Part shown: piece by piece, positions 52,771 to 63,156 of the stretch
Layout: each line of letters begins with the position of its first letter
How positions within the stretch are numbered: the first letter of the stretch is position 1
NCBI GenBank assembly: GCA_003151595.1
Contig: PLXW01000055.1
Coordinates: 7,635-71,634, forward strand
Length of the DNA stretch: 64,000 nt
Direction: 5' to 3'
Source: Myxococcales bacterium
Lineage (GTDB): Bacteria > Myxococcota > Polyangia > Polyangiales > Polyangiaceae
Translations under genes and position numbers: made by a program
The notes under the pieces: generated by a model
Databases searched by the model: none
Seen by the model: the letters and a program-made list of their open reading frames with translations, nothing else
Told to the model about the DNA's origin: nothing

Positions 52771-54198
52771 ATGCCCGTCTCCGCTCGATATCGCCCGGCG
52801 CCGCGGATTTTGCAGCTTGGTGGTGAGCTCTACGACGAGGTCGCTCCTGCACGATTTCCCAAGCGCGAGCTCCGCTTTCGCAACCAGAGGTGGGCGGAAC
52901 GCGTCTGCCTCGGATCGCTCGACCCGGCCGAATGGGAGGCGCACTTCGCGCGCTTCGAGCCGCTCCCGGACAACCTCGCGAAGCCGCTCGCGCTCCGCTA
53001 CCACGGCCACCAGTTCGACGTTTACAACCCGTCGCTCGGCGACGGTCGCGGGTTTCTCTTCGCGCAAGTCGAGGACGACGACGGCACGTCCGCGCAAAGC
53101 GCGGCGTGGTCTACACCGGGGGCGCGGCTCCTCGATCTCGGCACGAAGGGGAGCGGCACCACGCCGTGGTCACGCGGTGGCGACGGCCGACTCACGCTCA
53201 AGGGGGGAGTGCGCGAGGTGCTCGCCACCGAGATGCTCGAAGCGCTCGGCGTCTACACCTCGAAGACGCTGAGCCTCTTCGAGACCGGCGAAGCGCTCAT
53301 GCGCGGCGACGAGCCTTCACCGACCCGTTCGTCCGTGCTCGTGCGACTCAGTCACTCGCACATTCGCTTCGGAACGTTTCAGCGTCTCGCATACCGACGC
53401 GACCTCGCCACTCTCGATCGCCTCCTCACGTACAGCATCGCGAACTACTACCCCGAGGTCGGCGACGGCGCCGATCGCGCGGCGCGCTTTCTCACGAAGG
53501 TCACGCGCGCCAGCGCATCGCTCTGCGCGAGCTTCATGGTGGCAGGCTTCGTCCATGGCGTCCTCAACTCCGACAACATGTGCATCACGGGCGAAGCATT
53601 CGACTTCGGGCCGTACCGTTTTCTTCCGACCTACGACGAAGACTTCGTCGCCGCGTACTTCGACGCGCAAGGGCTCTACTCATTCGGTCACCAGCCGCGC
53701 GCGTTCCTTCGGAACCTCACGCGGCTCGCCGAGGCGCTCCGGCTTCTCGCGCCCGACATCCCGCTCGGTCCGGTGCTGGCCGAGTTCGAGGTCGTGCTCG
53801 AGCAAGAGGTGACGTCGCGAATCGTGGCGCGCCTCGGTCTGGTGTCGAACGGCGACGTCGATGCGGCGCTCGTGGCCGCGGTGTACGCGTTCTTGAGCGA
53901 GAGTCGCATCGGCTACGACCGTTTCTTCTTCGATCTTCACGGCGGTCTCGCGCGTGAGTCGCGCGCGCTTGCTGGAGCCGCGAAGGCGCACTACGTCGGG
54001 CCGCGTTGGGCCGCTCTGCATGAGCTCCTTGCGCTCTACCGACCTGCCAGCGCGAGCGCAGGTCCGTACTTCGATCGCGACGCACCGTGTACCCTTCTTA
54101 TCGACGAGATCGAATCGATCTGGCGTGGGATCGCCGAGCGCGACGACTGGTCGGCGTTCGAAGCGAAGGTGGAGGAGATTCGATCGATCTCCTTCTAG
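52771..54198 (+). CDS. selO: Protein adenylyltransferase SelO (YdiU)
   Basis: 475 aa pseudokinase-fold enzyme that transfers AMP to Ser/Thr/Tyr of proteins, linked to redox stress. LRYHGHQFDVYNPSLGDGRGFLFAQV, DLGTKGSGTTPWSRGGDGRLTLKGG, REVLATEMLEALG and GFVHGVLNSDNMCITGEAFDFGPYRFL are conserved SelO blocks; the DFGP region binds metal. ATG 52771 begins shortly before the conserved FxxLG. Length as in E. coli. Not a selenoprotein form here; no C-terminal Cys-x-x-Sec. Confidence 0.95.
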   Translation: MPVSARYRPAPRILQLGGELYDEVAPARFPKRELRFRNQRWAERVCLGSLDPAEWEAHFARFEPLPDNLAKPLALRYHGHQFDVYNPSLGDGRGFLFAQVEDDDGTSAQSAAWSTPGARLLDLGTKGSGTTPWSRGGDGRLTLKGGVREVLATEMLEALGVYTSKTLSLFETGEALMRGDEPSPTRSSVLVRLSHSHIRFGTFQRLAYRRDLATLDRLLTYSIANYYPEVGDGADRAARFLTKVTRASASLCASFMVAGFVHGVLNSDNMCITGEAFDFGPYRFLPTYDEDFVAAYFDAQGLYSFGHQPRAFLRNLTRLAEALRLLAPDIPLGPVLAEFEVVLEQEVTSRIVARLGLVSNGDVDAALVAAVYAFLSESRIGYDRFFFDLHGGLARESRALAGAAKAHYVGPRWAALHELLALYRPASASAGPYFDRDAPCTLLIDEIESIWRGIAERDDWSAFEAKVEEIRSISF

Positions 54199-54205
54199 GA
54201 GCCCG

Positions 54206-55390
54206 ATGCAGCATCACATCTATTTCTCGCCGGGCATGTTCGGCTTCGCGCGGCTCGCGTCGTACGACTACTTCGGTCACGTCCATCGCGCGCTCCTCAC
54301 GCGCTTTCGCGACGCCGGGGAGGCGCTGGAGACGCATGTGTCGGACGCGCTGCCGACCGAGTCGGTGCGCCGGCGATCGGCGCGCCTGGCGACCCAAGTC
54401 GAGGCCACGTCGAAAGGGGAGGGGGCGATTCATCTCCTCGGTCATTCGACCGGCGGGCTCGACGCTCGTCTCGTCGCCGCGCCGAGCGCGCGGCTTCCCG
54501 TCGCGGGCGACGCGCTGCGGTGGCTGCCTCGCCTTCGCAGCGTGACGACGATGAACACGCCGCACTACGGGACGCCGCTGGCGAGCTTCTTCGCGACGTC
54601 GAAGGGGCAGCGCGTTCTCTACGCGCTCTCCGCGTTCACGTTCGTGGGGCTCACGTTGGGAGAGCGACCGCTCGCCGCGACGAGCTTGCTCATCGGGATC
54701 CTGGGGCGAGGGGATCGCGCGATGGGGCTCGACATTCGCATCCTCGACAAGTCGATCGACGGGCTACTCGCGCTGGTGGACGACGTCCGCAGCCCCGACG
54801 TGCGGACGTACCTGAACGCGATCAAAGCGGACCAAGGGGCGATGCTCCAGCTGAGTCCCGAGGCGATGGACATGATGCTCGCCGGCTTCGAGGACCGCCC
54901 CGGCGTCGTGTACCAGTCGACCGCGGCGATGTCGCCGATGCCGTCACCGGGCAAGTGGGTGGGAACGCTCGGGCATCCGTGGGCGTCGATCTCGCTCGCG
55001 CTTTTCACCGCGCTCCACGCCATCACGGCCGGTCACGACAGGCGCTACCCGTGCGCGGCGATGCCGGTGGACCGCCTCGATGATCGCCCGTGGGCCGGCG
55101 ACGAGAGCGAAGCGATGCTCGTGCGCGCGCTTGGCTCGTCGCCCGATCTTCACGCCAACGACGGCGTCGTCCCGATTCGCTCGCAGATCTGGGGAAAGCT
55201 CGTGTGGGCCGGGCTCGGTGATCACCTCGACGTGCTCGGCCACTACCACGACGAGACCCCCGAGACCGAGGTCGCGCTGCGCCATCACGATTGGTTGACG
55301 AGCGGCTCGGCGTTCGATGACGCACACTTCGACGCGCTCATGGATGCGATCGCGAAGGGGATGCTCGAGGCTGCGCCGTCGCGCGAATGA
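54206..55390 (+). CDS. Lipase-like alpha/beta hydrolase
   Basis: 394 aa without a clear signal peptide. The triacylglycerol-lipase fold begins HHIYFSPGMFGFARLASYDYFGHV; the nucleophile box is GHSTGG, Asp and His are in C-terminal DGVVPIRSQ and LGHYHDE/HHDW regions. The middle (about 125-260) is a lid-like insert. It likely hydrolyses acylglycerols or similar esters. ATG 54206, 7 nt after selO, so co-transcribed. Could be periplasmic only if exported in another way. Confidence 0.85.
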   Translation: MQHHIYFSPGMFGFARLASYDYFGHVHRALLTRFRDAGEALETHVSDALPTESVRRRSARLATQVEATSKGEGAIHLLGHSTGGLDARLVAAPSARLPVAGDALRWLPRLRSVTTMNTPHYGTPLASFFATSKGQRVLYALSAFTFVGLTLGERPLAATSLLIGILGRGDRAMGLDIRILDKSIDGLLALVDDVRSPDVRTYLNAIKADQGAMLQLSPEAMDMMLAGFEDRPGVVYQSTAAMSPMPSPGKWVGTLGHPWASISLALFTALHAITAGHDRRYPCAAMPVDRLDDRPWAGDESEAMLVRALGSSPDLHANDGVVPIRSQIWGKLVWAGLGDHLDVLGHYHDETPETEVALRHHDWLTSGSAFDDAHFDALMDAIAKGMLEAAPSRE

Positions 55391-55463
55391 GCCGCGTCGC
55401 CCGCCCTCGGCGGGAGCTCGCTGGCGACGTGGTCGCTAGTGCGCGACTATCGACCCAACGGCC

Positions 55464-56039
<576 letters not shown>

Positions 56040-56066
56040 GCGGCGCCGCGATCGCGCGCGGCGACG

Positions 56067-56678
56067 TCACACCCAGGAGATGCGCATCCAGATCGTGTTC
56101 TCGACCCGGTTCTCCGGGAGCTCACGCCAGTGGACGCTCTTGGCGACGAGTCCACCGAGCGCCGCGTAGTACGCGCCCACCGCCGTGCGAAAGTACTTGA
56201 TGCGCAGGAGTGGGCAACCCATGCACGCGATGTCCATGTCCTTGGGGCCGACCCTGTAGCCCGCGTGATCGCCGCCATCGAAGATTCGCGCCCAGATGCG
56301 ATGGCTGTTCTGGAAGACGTGCCACGGCGTCGCCCCGGCGCCCGCGGCTACGCTCCCCAGCGTTCCGACGAAGGTTTTCTGCGTGCGAAGCGAGACCGCC
56401 TTCCCCATTTCTTTCATGTCGTCGCTGGAGAGCCCCATCGAGTCGCACGCCGTGTAGTGCGCGAGTCCCATCGCGAGAGGGAGCCACGTGCCAGCCGTCA
56501 TCATCCGCATCTCGTCGTGGAGCGCGGGTGGGAGGGCGTCGAAGTAGCGCTTCTCCCATCCCATCTGGCGGACGCCCTGGAGCGACGCCGAGAGGAGCGT
56601 GGAGCGGACGCGCGTGACGACGGGGTAGTCGCCCGAAGGAAACAGTGGCGCCAGAAAGAGCTCGCGCGGTCTCGTCAT
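56067..56678 (-). CDS. DUF2378/HNOB-like Myxococcota protein (tentative)
   Basis: 203 aa. ATG 56678 follows GGGAGG by 5 nt; a longer TTG start adds four residues. The layout (VRSTLLSASLQGVRQMGWEKRYFDALPPALHDEM, then TWLPLAMGLAHYTAC and the C-terminal RIKYFRTAVGAYYAALGGL) resembles the TIGR02265/DUF2378 paralogues of myxobacteria, which share a haem-NO-binding-like fold. It has Cys at about 84, 158 and 161 but no evident catalytic residue. Convergent with the kinase remnant. Confidence 0.65.
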   Translation of the reverse strand: MTRPRELFLAPLFPSGDYPVVTRVRSTLLSASLQGVRQMGWEKRYFDALPPALHDEMRMMTAGTWLPLAMGLAHYTACDSMGLSSDDMKEMGKAVSLRTQKTFVGTLGSVAAGAGATPWHVFQNSHRIWARIFDGGDHAGYRVGPKDMDIACMGCPLLRIKYFRTAVGAYYAALGGLVAKSVHWRELPENRVENTIWMRISWV

Positions 56679-56793
56679 CCACCCTCCCAACGCCTCAGAC
56701 TACGCGCACTCGGGGTGCCCTGCTCGCGCACGTCCAAACGGAGGGGCGCCGCCGCGAATGGCGCGCGCTCCGGCCCCCGTCAGCGCGCCAGCG

Positions 56794-58785
56794 TCACTTC
56801 GGAACGAGGCTCCCGCAGGTCCCGTTTGCGTCGCACACGAGCCCGCTGCAGCACCCTGCGGGATCGGTCGTGCAGTTGCCGTTGCTGGGGATGCACACGC
56901 CGCCGTCGACAGGCGGCACGCTCGCGACGGCCTGTGTCCACTGGGGCGTGTGATTGTGCGTCTTGATGTCCTGGAACGGGAGCCAGAACGCCACTCGCGA
57001 CGGGTCTGGCGCCGTGATGGCCGCGGTGATCTGCGGCGCGATGGCGATCGTGATGTCGATGGCCGCCATCCATAGCTGCGGTTGCTGGCACGCGGCATCG
57101 AAGGTCTGATGGTGGGTGCCGTTCGGATCCTCTTCGCTGTCCGGCGGGTAGCACTGGAACATCCCCGCTTGGTGGTTGCGAACGCGAAGCCCGTAGTCGC
57201 GCGTCGACGAGAACGCGATCCACAGGAGCTTGTCACCGCGGTACTTCTGGACGAACGGGGACCACTTGGGCCACGAGTTCGACAGCGTGACGGGTGATGC
57301 GGCGGGGGAGCCGTTGGCGGCCTCGAGGTCGACTGGCGCAGACCCGCTGGCGGACTTCACGACCATCATTCGGGTCGCGGGGTTCGAGAAGCTGTCGTTG
57401 GGACAAGCGACGTGGGGAGGCTTGCCGGTGCACCCGTCGATCATGGAGACGCTGTTGTCCCTCGGGGCGCGGTTGAAGACGATGAGCTGGCCGTCGGGCG
57501 AGTAGCTTGGATAGAAGTTGTTCTCCCCTGCGGACTGCAAGAACACCGACGGCGTTCCAAAGACGCCGCCGCCTTGATAAGGGACCGTGTAGAGGCTGCC
57601 GCCGAAGATGTGAGCGTCGTCGCGCTCCCCCGAGCCCCAGCTCGCGCTCTGCGAAGGCTGGACGTACACGACCGACGTCCCGTCGGCTGACCAGTCGGGC
57701 ATCGTCGGGCGGGTCGACGCGGCGCCGATGGGGACGGCTTTCACGAACGCACCGGTCTGACCGTTCCAGAGGCTGAAAGCGTTCGCCGGCGCCGTGCCCA
57801 AGTCGGGGAGGCCGTTCGACGTGAGGTAGTTCGTGGCCAGCGGGCCGATCGTCGAGAAGCCCGGGGGTTGGCCCGAGTCCTTCGCCGTACCACCCGCCAG
57901 CAACGTCGGCGGCTTCTTCGTCATGTCGAGGAGCTTCCCGGTGACGTCGCCGTACTCGTCGTCCGAATCGTCGTCGTCGGAGTAGACGACCATCCGCGTC
58001 CCATCGCGCGAGAGCGCATGGCACCCGTTGCATGTCGCCTGAAGCGCGCCGCTCACTTCGACTTCCGGCGAGGTCACGTTGCCGAAGTCCTTCTCCCAGA
58101 CCTGACCGCCGACGCCGTTCGAAGAGACGGTCGACTTCCAGTAATAGATCGCGCCGAGGAGGTCTTCCTGTGCGAAGGCCATCTTCACGGACGAGACGGA
58201 GCTCGTCGCGCAAGCGCCGTCGGTCGTGCCGCGCACCGTGATGGTGACCGGATTCGCGCCGCGGTTCACTTCGGCGATCGCGCTCCACATGCTCGGGTCG
58301 AGCACGAGCTCGCATCCTCCCGAGGGCTTCGGCGTCGACTCCGTATCGACCGTCTGCGCGGCGCATTTGGTGACGACGCGAACGTCCGTGACGCTGTTCG
58401 AGAAGTCGACCTCGAACTCCTGATAGCCGGCGCTGAACGGGGTCCATTGAACGGAGATGACGTTCATGTTGGGCGGCACGAGCACGCCGTCGTTCGGGTA
58501 GACGATCGCGATCGGCGGTGCGCTCGACGCGCACGGCGGGGCGCCCGGGGGAGGGAACGTGCACCCCGGACAATCGGGCGCCGTGAAACCGGCGTCGACC
58601 GGCTGGATCGGGACGATCGCGCCGTCCGCGAGAATCATCCCCGGTGCTCCGTCGGCGAGGAGAAAGCCTCCGTCGGGCTCCCCCGTTCCGCCGTTTTGAC
58701 CTGGCGAGCTGCCGCAGCTGTAGACGGTGAGAAGCGCGGGCAGCGCAATGCCAAATACCAAGAGTCCGAGCGACGAGTATCGCAT
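56794..58785 (-). CDS. Paralogous CxxCH beta-propeller-like lipoprotein
   Basis: 663 aa. The signal peptide ends TVYSC (Cys24). An Asp/Gly-rich linker, YPNDG-x-LVPPN Ig-like strands, and CNGCH near residue 250 in TCNGCHALSRDGTRM precede PD40-like repeats (DWSADGTSVVYV, SYSPDGQLIVFN) and the PFQDIKTHNHTPQWTQ block also present in the 49684 protein. Unlike it, this protein ends in a Cys-rich tail (CIPSNGNCTTDPAGCCSGLVCD), not a Pro run. Extracytoplasmic haem binding is likely by motif but unproven. Confidence 0.86.
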   Translation of the reverse strand: MRYSSLGLLVFGIALPALLTVYSCGSSPGQNGGTGEPDGGFLLADGAPGMILADGAIVPIQPVDAGFTAPDCPGCTFPPPGAPPCASSAPPIAIVYPNDGVLVPPNMNVISVQWTPFSAGYQEFEVDFSNSVTDVRVVTKCAAQTVDTESTPKPSGGCELVLDPSMWSAIAEVNRGANPVTITVRGTTDGACATSSVSSVKMAFAQEDLLGAIYYWKSTVSSNGVGGQVWEKDFGNVTSPEVEVSGALQATCNGCHALSRDGTRMVVYSDDDDSDDEYGDVTGKLLDMTKKPPTLLAGGTAKDSGQPPGFSTIGPLATNYLTSNGLPDLGTAPANAFSLWNGQTGAFVKAVPIGAASTRPTMPDWSADGTSVVYVQPSQSASWGSGERDDAHIFGGSLYTVPYQGGGVFGTPSVFLQSAGENNFYPSYSPDGQLIVFNRAPRDNSVSMIDGCTGKPPHVACPNDSFSNPATRMMVVKSASGSAPVDLEAANGSPAASPVTLSNSWPKWSPFVQKYRGDKLLWIAFSSTRDYGLRVRNHQAGMFQCYPPDSEEDPNGTHHQTFDAACQQPQLWMAAIDITIAIAPQITAAITAPDPSRVAFWLPFQDIKTHNHTPQWTQAVASVPPVDGGVCIPSNGNCTTDPAGCCSGLVCDANGTCGSLVPK

Positions 58786-58899
58786 GCGTCACCTTGCGCT
58801 CGGATGATTCAGACCGTCAAGGAGACGACGGTCTCGCGCGCGTCGCAGGCACTGCCACTTTTCTGCGGGGTGAGGCTCGTGAGCCTCAGTCGAGGCGCA

Positions 58900-59454
58900 T
58901 TACTGACACGTCATCGCGTGCGTGCCGCTCGGGTCGGCGCCGCCAGGCGACGGGATACAATAGTAATATCCCTTCGACGACTCCCACCCGCAAACCTGTC
59001 CGGAGGTGCATGCCTTCGCGGTGACTTTGGTCGAGGTGCCGCTGCAGTAGTAGACCTCGTTGCCGATGCAGCAGCCGTACGTTCCGTTGGCTTGTGTACA
59101 GGTCGTCGGTGCTGAACCGGACCCGCCGCCACCTGCATCCGTTCCGCCTCCACCGCCGGCGTCCTGACCAGCGCTCGAGGTGCCGGCGTCCTCGCCGCCT
59201 TGGCCACCGCCTCCGGAGTCGTCGGCCGCGGTCGTGCCTGCGTCGTCGCCGGTGCCGAGGTTGCCGCCGTTGCCGTCGTCGCCACCACCGTTCCCGATCG
59301 GATTCGGGCTCCCGAGGCCGGTCTCGGCCCCGCCTGCGTCCGAGACGTTGGACGCGGGGCTGACCGCGGCGCCCTCGGGGTCGACCACCCCTTGCGCGCA
59401 TCCCACGGCGACGACGATCGCGCCCGCAGCGAAGAAGTAGACTCGGTTGCTCAT
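58900..59454 (-). CDS. Gly/Asp-linker Cys-rich lipoprotein
   Basis: 184 aa from ATG 59454. The signal peptide ends VAVGC (Cys19). About 100 residues of Gly/Asp/Ala/Thr linker (GNGGGDDGNGGNLGTGDDAG type) precede a ~65-residue domain with eight Cys (TYGCCIGNEVYYCSGTSTKV, ACTSGQVCGWESSKGYYYC). The domain looks like a compact disulfide-rich surface module found in other Polyangia lipoproteins. Role unknown. It is 195 nt downstream of the 59649 gene. Confidence 0.83.
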   Translation of the reverse strand: MSNRVYFFAAGAIVVAVGCAQGVVDPEGAAVSPASNVSDAGGAETGLGSPNPIGNGGGDDGNGGNLGTGDDAGTTAADDSGGGGQGGEDAGTSSAGQDAGGGGGTDAGGGGSGSAPTTCTQANGTYGCCIGNEVYYCSGTSTKVTAKACTSGQVCGWESSKGYYYCIPSPGGADPSGTHAMTCQ

Positions 59455-59648
59455 CGCGTTCGCCAGACCTTGATGCCCATCGTGCGCAACCTGACGCACC
59501 GACGGCGAAGCTCGCAACGGGAGATTCGCTCCCAAGTCCGTCCCTTCCGCGGGAGCGAGAAACCTTCATCCACGCAGCGGCAGCCGAAGCGGCGCGAGCG
59601 CGCGTGATGGCCGAGTGTTTTCGAAAACGTCGCGCGTCCGACGCAACC

Positions 59649-60527
59649 TTACGGAACGAAATCGCTCGCGCTCCGCGGAGCGACGACCCCTCCGTGCGCC
59701 GTCCATACGACTCCAGTGATGCGGGTCCACGTCGAGCCGGATTGCGGGAACGCGCCGGCGTCGACGGCGGCGAGGTATCCGCTACCAAACGTGATCCCGC
59801 CGGCGACGAACGTCGCGTTCGCGCCGGCGGTCGCCGTGAGTCCACCCGCAGGGGCGATCGTCACGAGCATTCCTTCGTTCGCGGCGAAGCCCGGTCCCCC
59901 TGCGAGGAACGTCGCCAGCGTCGGCGCGTCGGCAACCAGCGTCGGAGCGATCGCGGAACCCGTTCCCGTCCTGGCGAGCTTCGTCACGAAAATGCCGTGC
60001 TCGAGCGGGCCGCCATCATAGGAGTACGTCTCGACGGCGCCCGTGAGATCGAACGTGTCGCTGGGGGTCGTCATCGCGTCGAGGAGCGTCGTGATCGATC
60101 CCACGGTCGGGCACGCGCAGTTGCCGCCTGGGCACGCCAGGACATCGACGAAGACGCGGATGCCTGCAGGTGCCTGGTTGGTGGGGTCGACGACGTAAGC
60201 GTCGAACGTGCACTCGTCCTCGGCGTCGACCCCTGCGCTTCGCACCGGTCCGACGAGCGTCGCCGTCTGAACGCGAACCATGGTGCCGTTCGTGACCAGC
60301 CCCGTGTCGACGTCGTGGATCGTGATCTCGACGGGCGGAGGCGCGGCGGCGTCTCCGCTCTTCTTCTTCCCGCCATCGGGCGACGAAGAGGGGGTGCCTA
60401 GATCGATCCCACCGTCCCCATGGATCGACGAGAGATCAGGCGGGCTCTCATTTTCACCGCTCGACGCGCAAGCCGTTACGGCGCACGCGAAGATCGCGAG
60501 GACGGCGGGCGTCAGCGTCCGAGGCAT
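59649..60527 (-). CDS. Putative lipoprotein, beta-rich
   Basis: 292 aa from ATG 60527 (an in-frame ATG at 60560 is less likely). The signal peptide ends AVTAC. A Pro/Asp/Ser/Lys-rich linker leads to a beta-rich domain: VEITIHDVDTGLVTNGTMVRV, ECTFDAYVVDPTNQAPAGIRVFV with CPGGNCACP disulfide-type Cys, and TRITGVVWTAHGG near the end. The pattern resembles an OB/nucleic-acid-like fold seen in secreted bacterial proteins, weakly. No enzyme motif. Confidence 0.75.
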   Translation of the reverse strand: MPRTLTPAVLAIFACAVTACASSGENESPPDLSSIHGDGGIDLGTPSSSPDGGKKKSGDAAAPPPVEITIHDVDTGLVTNGTMVRVQTATLVGPVRSAGVDAEDECTFDAYVVDPTNQAPAGIRVFVDVLACPGGNCACPTVGSITTLLDAMTTPSDTFDLTGAVETYSYDGGPLEHGIFVTKLARTGTGSAIAPTLVADAPTLATFLAGGPGFAANEGMLVTIAPAGGLTATAGANATFVAGGITFGSGYLAAVDAGAFPQSGSTWTRITGVVWTAHGGVVAPRSASDFVP

Positions 60528-60563
60528 GCCAGTCGTTAGCATCGGAGACACGAGAAGCAAACG

Positions 60564-61724
60564 TCAGCGGCAGCCGGCGGCGTGCGTGATCAGAGGCTGC
60601 GACCCGTCGGGGAGAACGCCCTCGCTCATGTGCCAGACCATCGCTCCGCCGAGACCTTGCGCGTGCACGAACGCGCACTTGGCGTCGATCGAGCTCGTGT
60701 CTTCGTACGTGACGAACGACTTGCCGTCGGTGAGCGCCGGCGCGCTTGCGACGGCGTTCCACGATCGCGTCCAGCCCGCGTCTTCGCTCAGTAGCGCGAT
60801 GCTCGTGTCATCCATCTCGATCACGTGCGATGGCGACGCGATCGCCGTGCCTGGGGGGCCGTCCTGGAACTCGAATCCATAGAAGGCGATTCCCAGCAGC
60901 AACTTCGACGCGGGGATGCCGCGGTCGACGATGAGGTGACGGATGGTCTCCGAAACCGATCCATCGCCGGCGTCCAACGGATCGACCATCGGAGAGAGAA
61001 AGCCGACCTCGTCGCTCTTGGGGCCCGAATAGAGGTAGGTCATCACTTCGACCCAATCGAGCGCGGCGAGGACGTCGACCGGAGCGAGATCGCTGTTGGG
61101 AGACGTCGCGGCGAGCGTCGACGAGAGCGAGAGGTGGCCGCCGCCGAGGGCATCGAGCGCGACGCGAAGCTCGTGAACGAGCGCCGACCACGCCACGATC
61201 GTGCCCGTGTCGGGATACTCCCAATCGAGATCGATGCCGTCATAGCCGTGCGTCGCGCATAGCGACGCGAGCGCAGCGACCGTGCGCGCGCGGGGCCCGG
61301 GAGCGACGACGCTGGCATAGAAGTCTCCGCGTGCGCCGCCTACGGAGGCGATGATCTTCACGCCGTGCGCGTGCGCTGCAGCGACGAGCGCGTCATCCGC
61401 AAACGTGCCGAGGTTGGCGAGCCCGCCATCGGCTTCCGGTAACGCGAAGGCCTCGGCCACGTGCGACAGCGCGTCCCATTGAACTGATGCGGGAGGGAAA
61501 GATCCTTTCTTCCACTCGGCGTAATAGCCAACGAGCAGCCCGCCCTCGTGCTGCGAAACACTTTGCGAATCGACTGGCGCATCACTCAGCGCTCCAGCAT
61601 CGCTCGGTGCGAGCGGCGCGCTCGCGTCGGTGGAGCTGGACGAGGCATCCGCAGCCGCCGTACCGCACCCTCCAGCGGCGAGCGCGAGAGCGATCCAGGT
61701 GACTGCGCATTCGAACGGATGCAT
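60564..61724 (-). CDS. GH18 chitinase-like lipoprotein
   Basis: 386 aa. The signal peptide ends AAGGC (Cys20). After a Ser/Asp-rich linker comes a GH18 barrel: GYYAEWKKGSF, KIIASVGGARGDF (SxGG motif) and the catalytic DGIDLDWEYP (DxxDxDxE, Glu about 170), then VEVMTYLYSG and the C-terminal MVWHMSEG. It should cleave chitin or peptidoglycan-type GlcNAc links outside the cell. ATG 61724; divergent from the UDP-sugar dehydrogenase gene by about 138 nt. Confidence 0.93.
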   Translation of the reverse strand: MHPFECAVTWIALALAAGGCGTAAADASSSSTDASAPLAPSDAGALSDAPVDSQSVSQHEGGLLVGYYAEWKKGSFPPASVQWDALSHVAEAFALPEADGGLANLGTFADDALVAAAHAHGVKIIASVGGARGDFYASVVAPGPRARTVAALASLCATHGYDGIDLDWEYPDTGTIVAWSALVHELRVALDALGGGHLSLSSTLAATSPNSDLAPVDVLAALDWVEVMTYLYSGPKSDEVGFLSPMVDPLDAGDGSVSETIRHLIVDRGIPASKLLLGIAFYGFEFQDGPPGTAIASPSHVIEMDDTSIALLSEDAGWTRSWNAVASAPALTDGKSFVTYEDTSSIDAKCAFVHAQGLGGAMVWHMSEGVLPDGSQPLITHAAGCR

Positions 61725-61862
61725 CCCGAGGCGACCCTAACACCCGATCTTCGGAGCGGAAGGGCATGCCTGGTCAATTCGGACGCCATCTCGCCTTGTG
61801 TTGGAAACATTCGTCGCGATCAAATGGGGTGGACTGCGCTCGATGTGCGCGTATGAACGCAC

Positions 61863-63143
61863 ATGATGAACGAGCGCATCGCGGTCATCGGGCTCGGCTA
61901 TGTCGGGTTACCCGTGGCCCTCGCGTTCGCGCGCAAGTTCCCGGGCACGGTCGCTTTCGACATCGATCGAAGCAAGATCGAGGAGCTGCGCCGGGGCGAA
62001 GACAGCAATCGCGAGGTCAGCGCCGAGACGTTGCAATCGAGCTCGCTGCAATTCACGGCGGACGTCGAGGCGCTCAACGGGGCGACCTTCTTCGTCGTCG
62101 CCGTACCGACGCCGGTCGACCGGAACAACGTCCCCGATCTGACGCCGCTCATGCGCGCCTCGGAGACCGTCGGTCGCGCGATGTCGAAGGGGGCGGTCGT
62201 CGTCTACGAGTCGACCGTCTATCCCGGCGTCACGGAAGACGTGTGCGGTCCAATCCTGGCCAAGACGTCGCGGTTGTCGCGAGAGGACTTCAAGCTCGGG
62301 TATTCGCCGGAGCGGATCAATCCAGGTGACGCCGAGCACACGCTGGAGAAGATCACCAAGGTGGTCTCCGGCGAGGACGAGCCCACGTTGGAGCGGGTCG
62401 CGAGCGCCTACCACGCGATCGTCGAGGCCGGCGTGCATCGGGCCCCGTCCATCAAGGTCGCCGAAGCCGCGAAGGTCATCGAGAACACGCAGCGCGACAT
62501 CAACATCGCGCTCATGAACGAGCTGGCGCTCATCTTCGATCTGATGGGCATCCGGACGAGCGACGTCCTCGCAGCCGCGGGGACGAAGTGGAACTTCCTC
62601 AAGTTCAAGCCGGGCCTGGTCGGCGGTCACTGCATCGGGGTCGACCCGTATTACCTGACCACGATGGCGCAGCAGCTCGGGTACCAGCCCGAGGTGATCC
62701 TCGCCGGTCGACGCATCAACGACACGATGGGGGCCCACATCGGACGGCGCCTCGTGAAGATGCTGGTGAACGCCGACATCCCGGTGAAGGGGGCGCGCGT
62801 CGGCGTGCTCGGCATCACGTTCAAAGAGAACTGCAACGACATCCGGAACAGCAAGGTCCCGAACATCGTGCGCGAGCTGCGTGAGTTTGGCATTCACCCG
62901 CTGGTGCACGACCCGATCGCCCCGCCGCACGAGACGGTCGAGGAGTACGGCATCAAGCTCGTCCCGTTTCACGAATTCCGGGCGCTCGACGCCCTCGTCC
63001 TCGCCGTCAGCCACGACGAGTTCGTGGAGATGGGGTGTGAGCGACTTCAGTCGTGCATTCGCGAAGGGGGAATTCTCATCGACGTGAAGAGCGTGCTCAA
63101 CCCGGCCCAGATGGCTCGCAAGATCCACTACTGGAGTCTCTGA
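61863..63143 (+). CDS. UDP-sugar (UDP-HexNAc) dehydrogenase, WbpO/TviB type
   Basis: 426 aa cytoplasmic NAD-dependent enzyme that oxidises a UDP-hexose(NAc) C6 to the uronic acid. Rossmann motif IAVIGLGYVGLPVA, catalytic Cys about 257 in GGHCIGVDPYY, and the KxxxNxxRD-type contact in VIENTQRDINIALMNE identify it. FKENCNDIRNSKV is a C-terminal nucleotide-binding block. ATG 61863 or 61866. It is 13 nt before the GT2 gene and should feed uronate precursors to it. Confidence 0.95.
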   Translation: MMNERIAVIGLGYVGLPVALAFARKFPGTVAFDIDRSKIEELRRGEDSNREVSAETLQSSSLQFTADVEALNGATFFVVAVPTPVDRNNVPDLTPLMRASETVGRAMSKGAVVVYESTVYPGVTEDVCGPILAKTSRLSREDFKLGYSPERINPGDAEHTLEKITKVVSGEDEPTLERVASAYHAIVEAGVHRAPSIKVAEAAKVIENTQRDINIALMNELALIFDLMGIRTSDVLAAAGTKWNFLKFKPGLVGGHCIGVDPYYLTTMAQQLGYQPEVILAGRRINDTMGAHIGRRLVKMLVNADIPVKGARVGVLGITFKENCNDIRNSKVPNIVRELREFGIHPLVHDPIAPPHETVEEYGIKLVPFHEFRALDALVLAVSHDEFVEMGCERLQSCIREGGILIDVKSVLNPAQMARKIHYWSL

Positions 63144-63156
63144 GGACCTTCGCGCA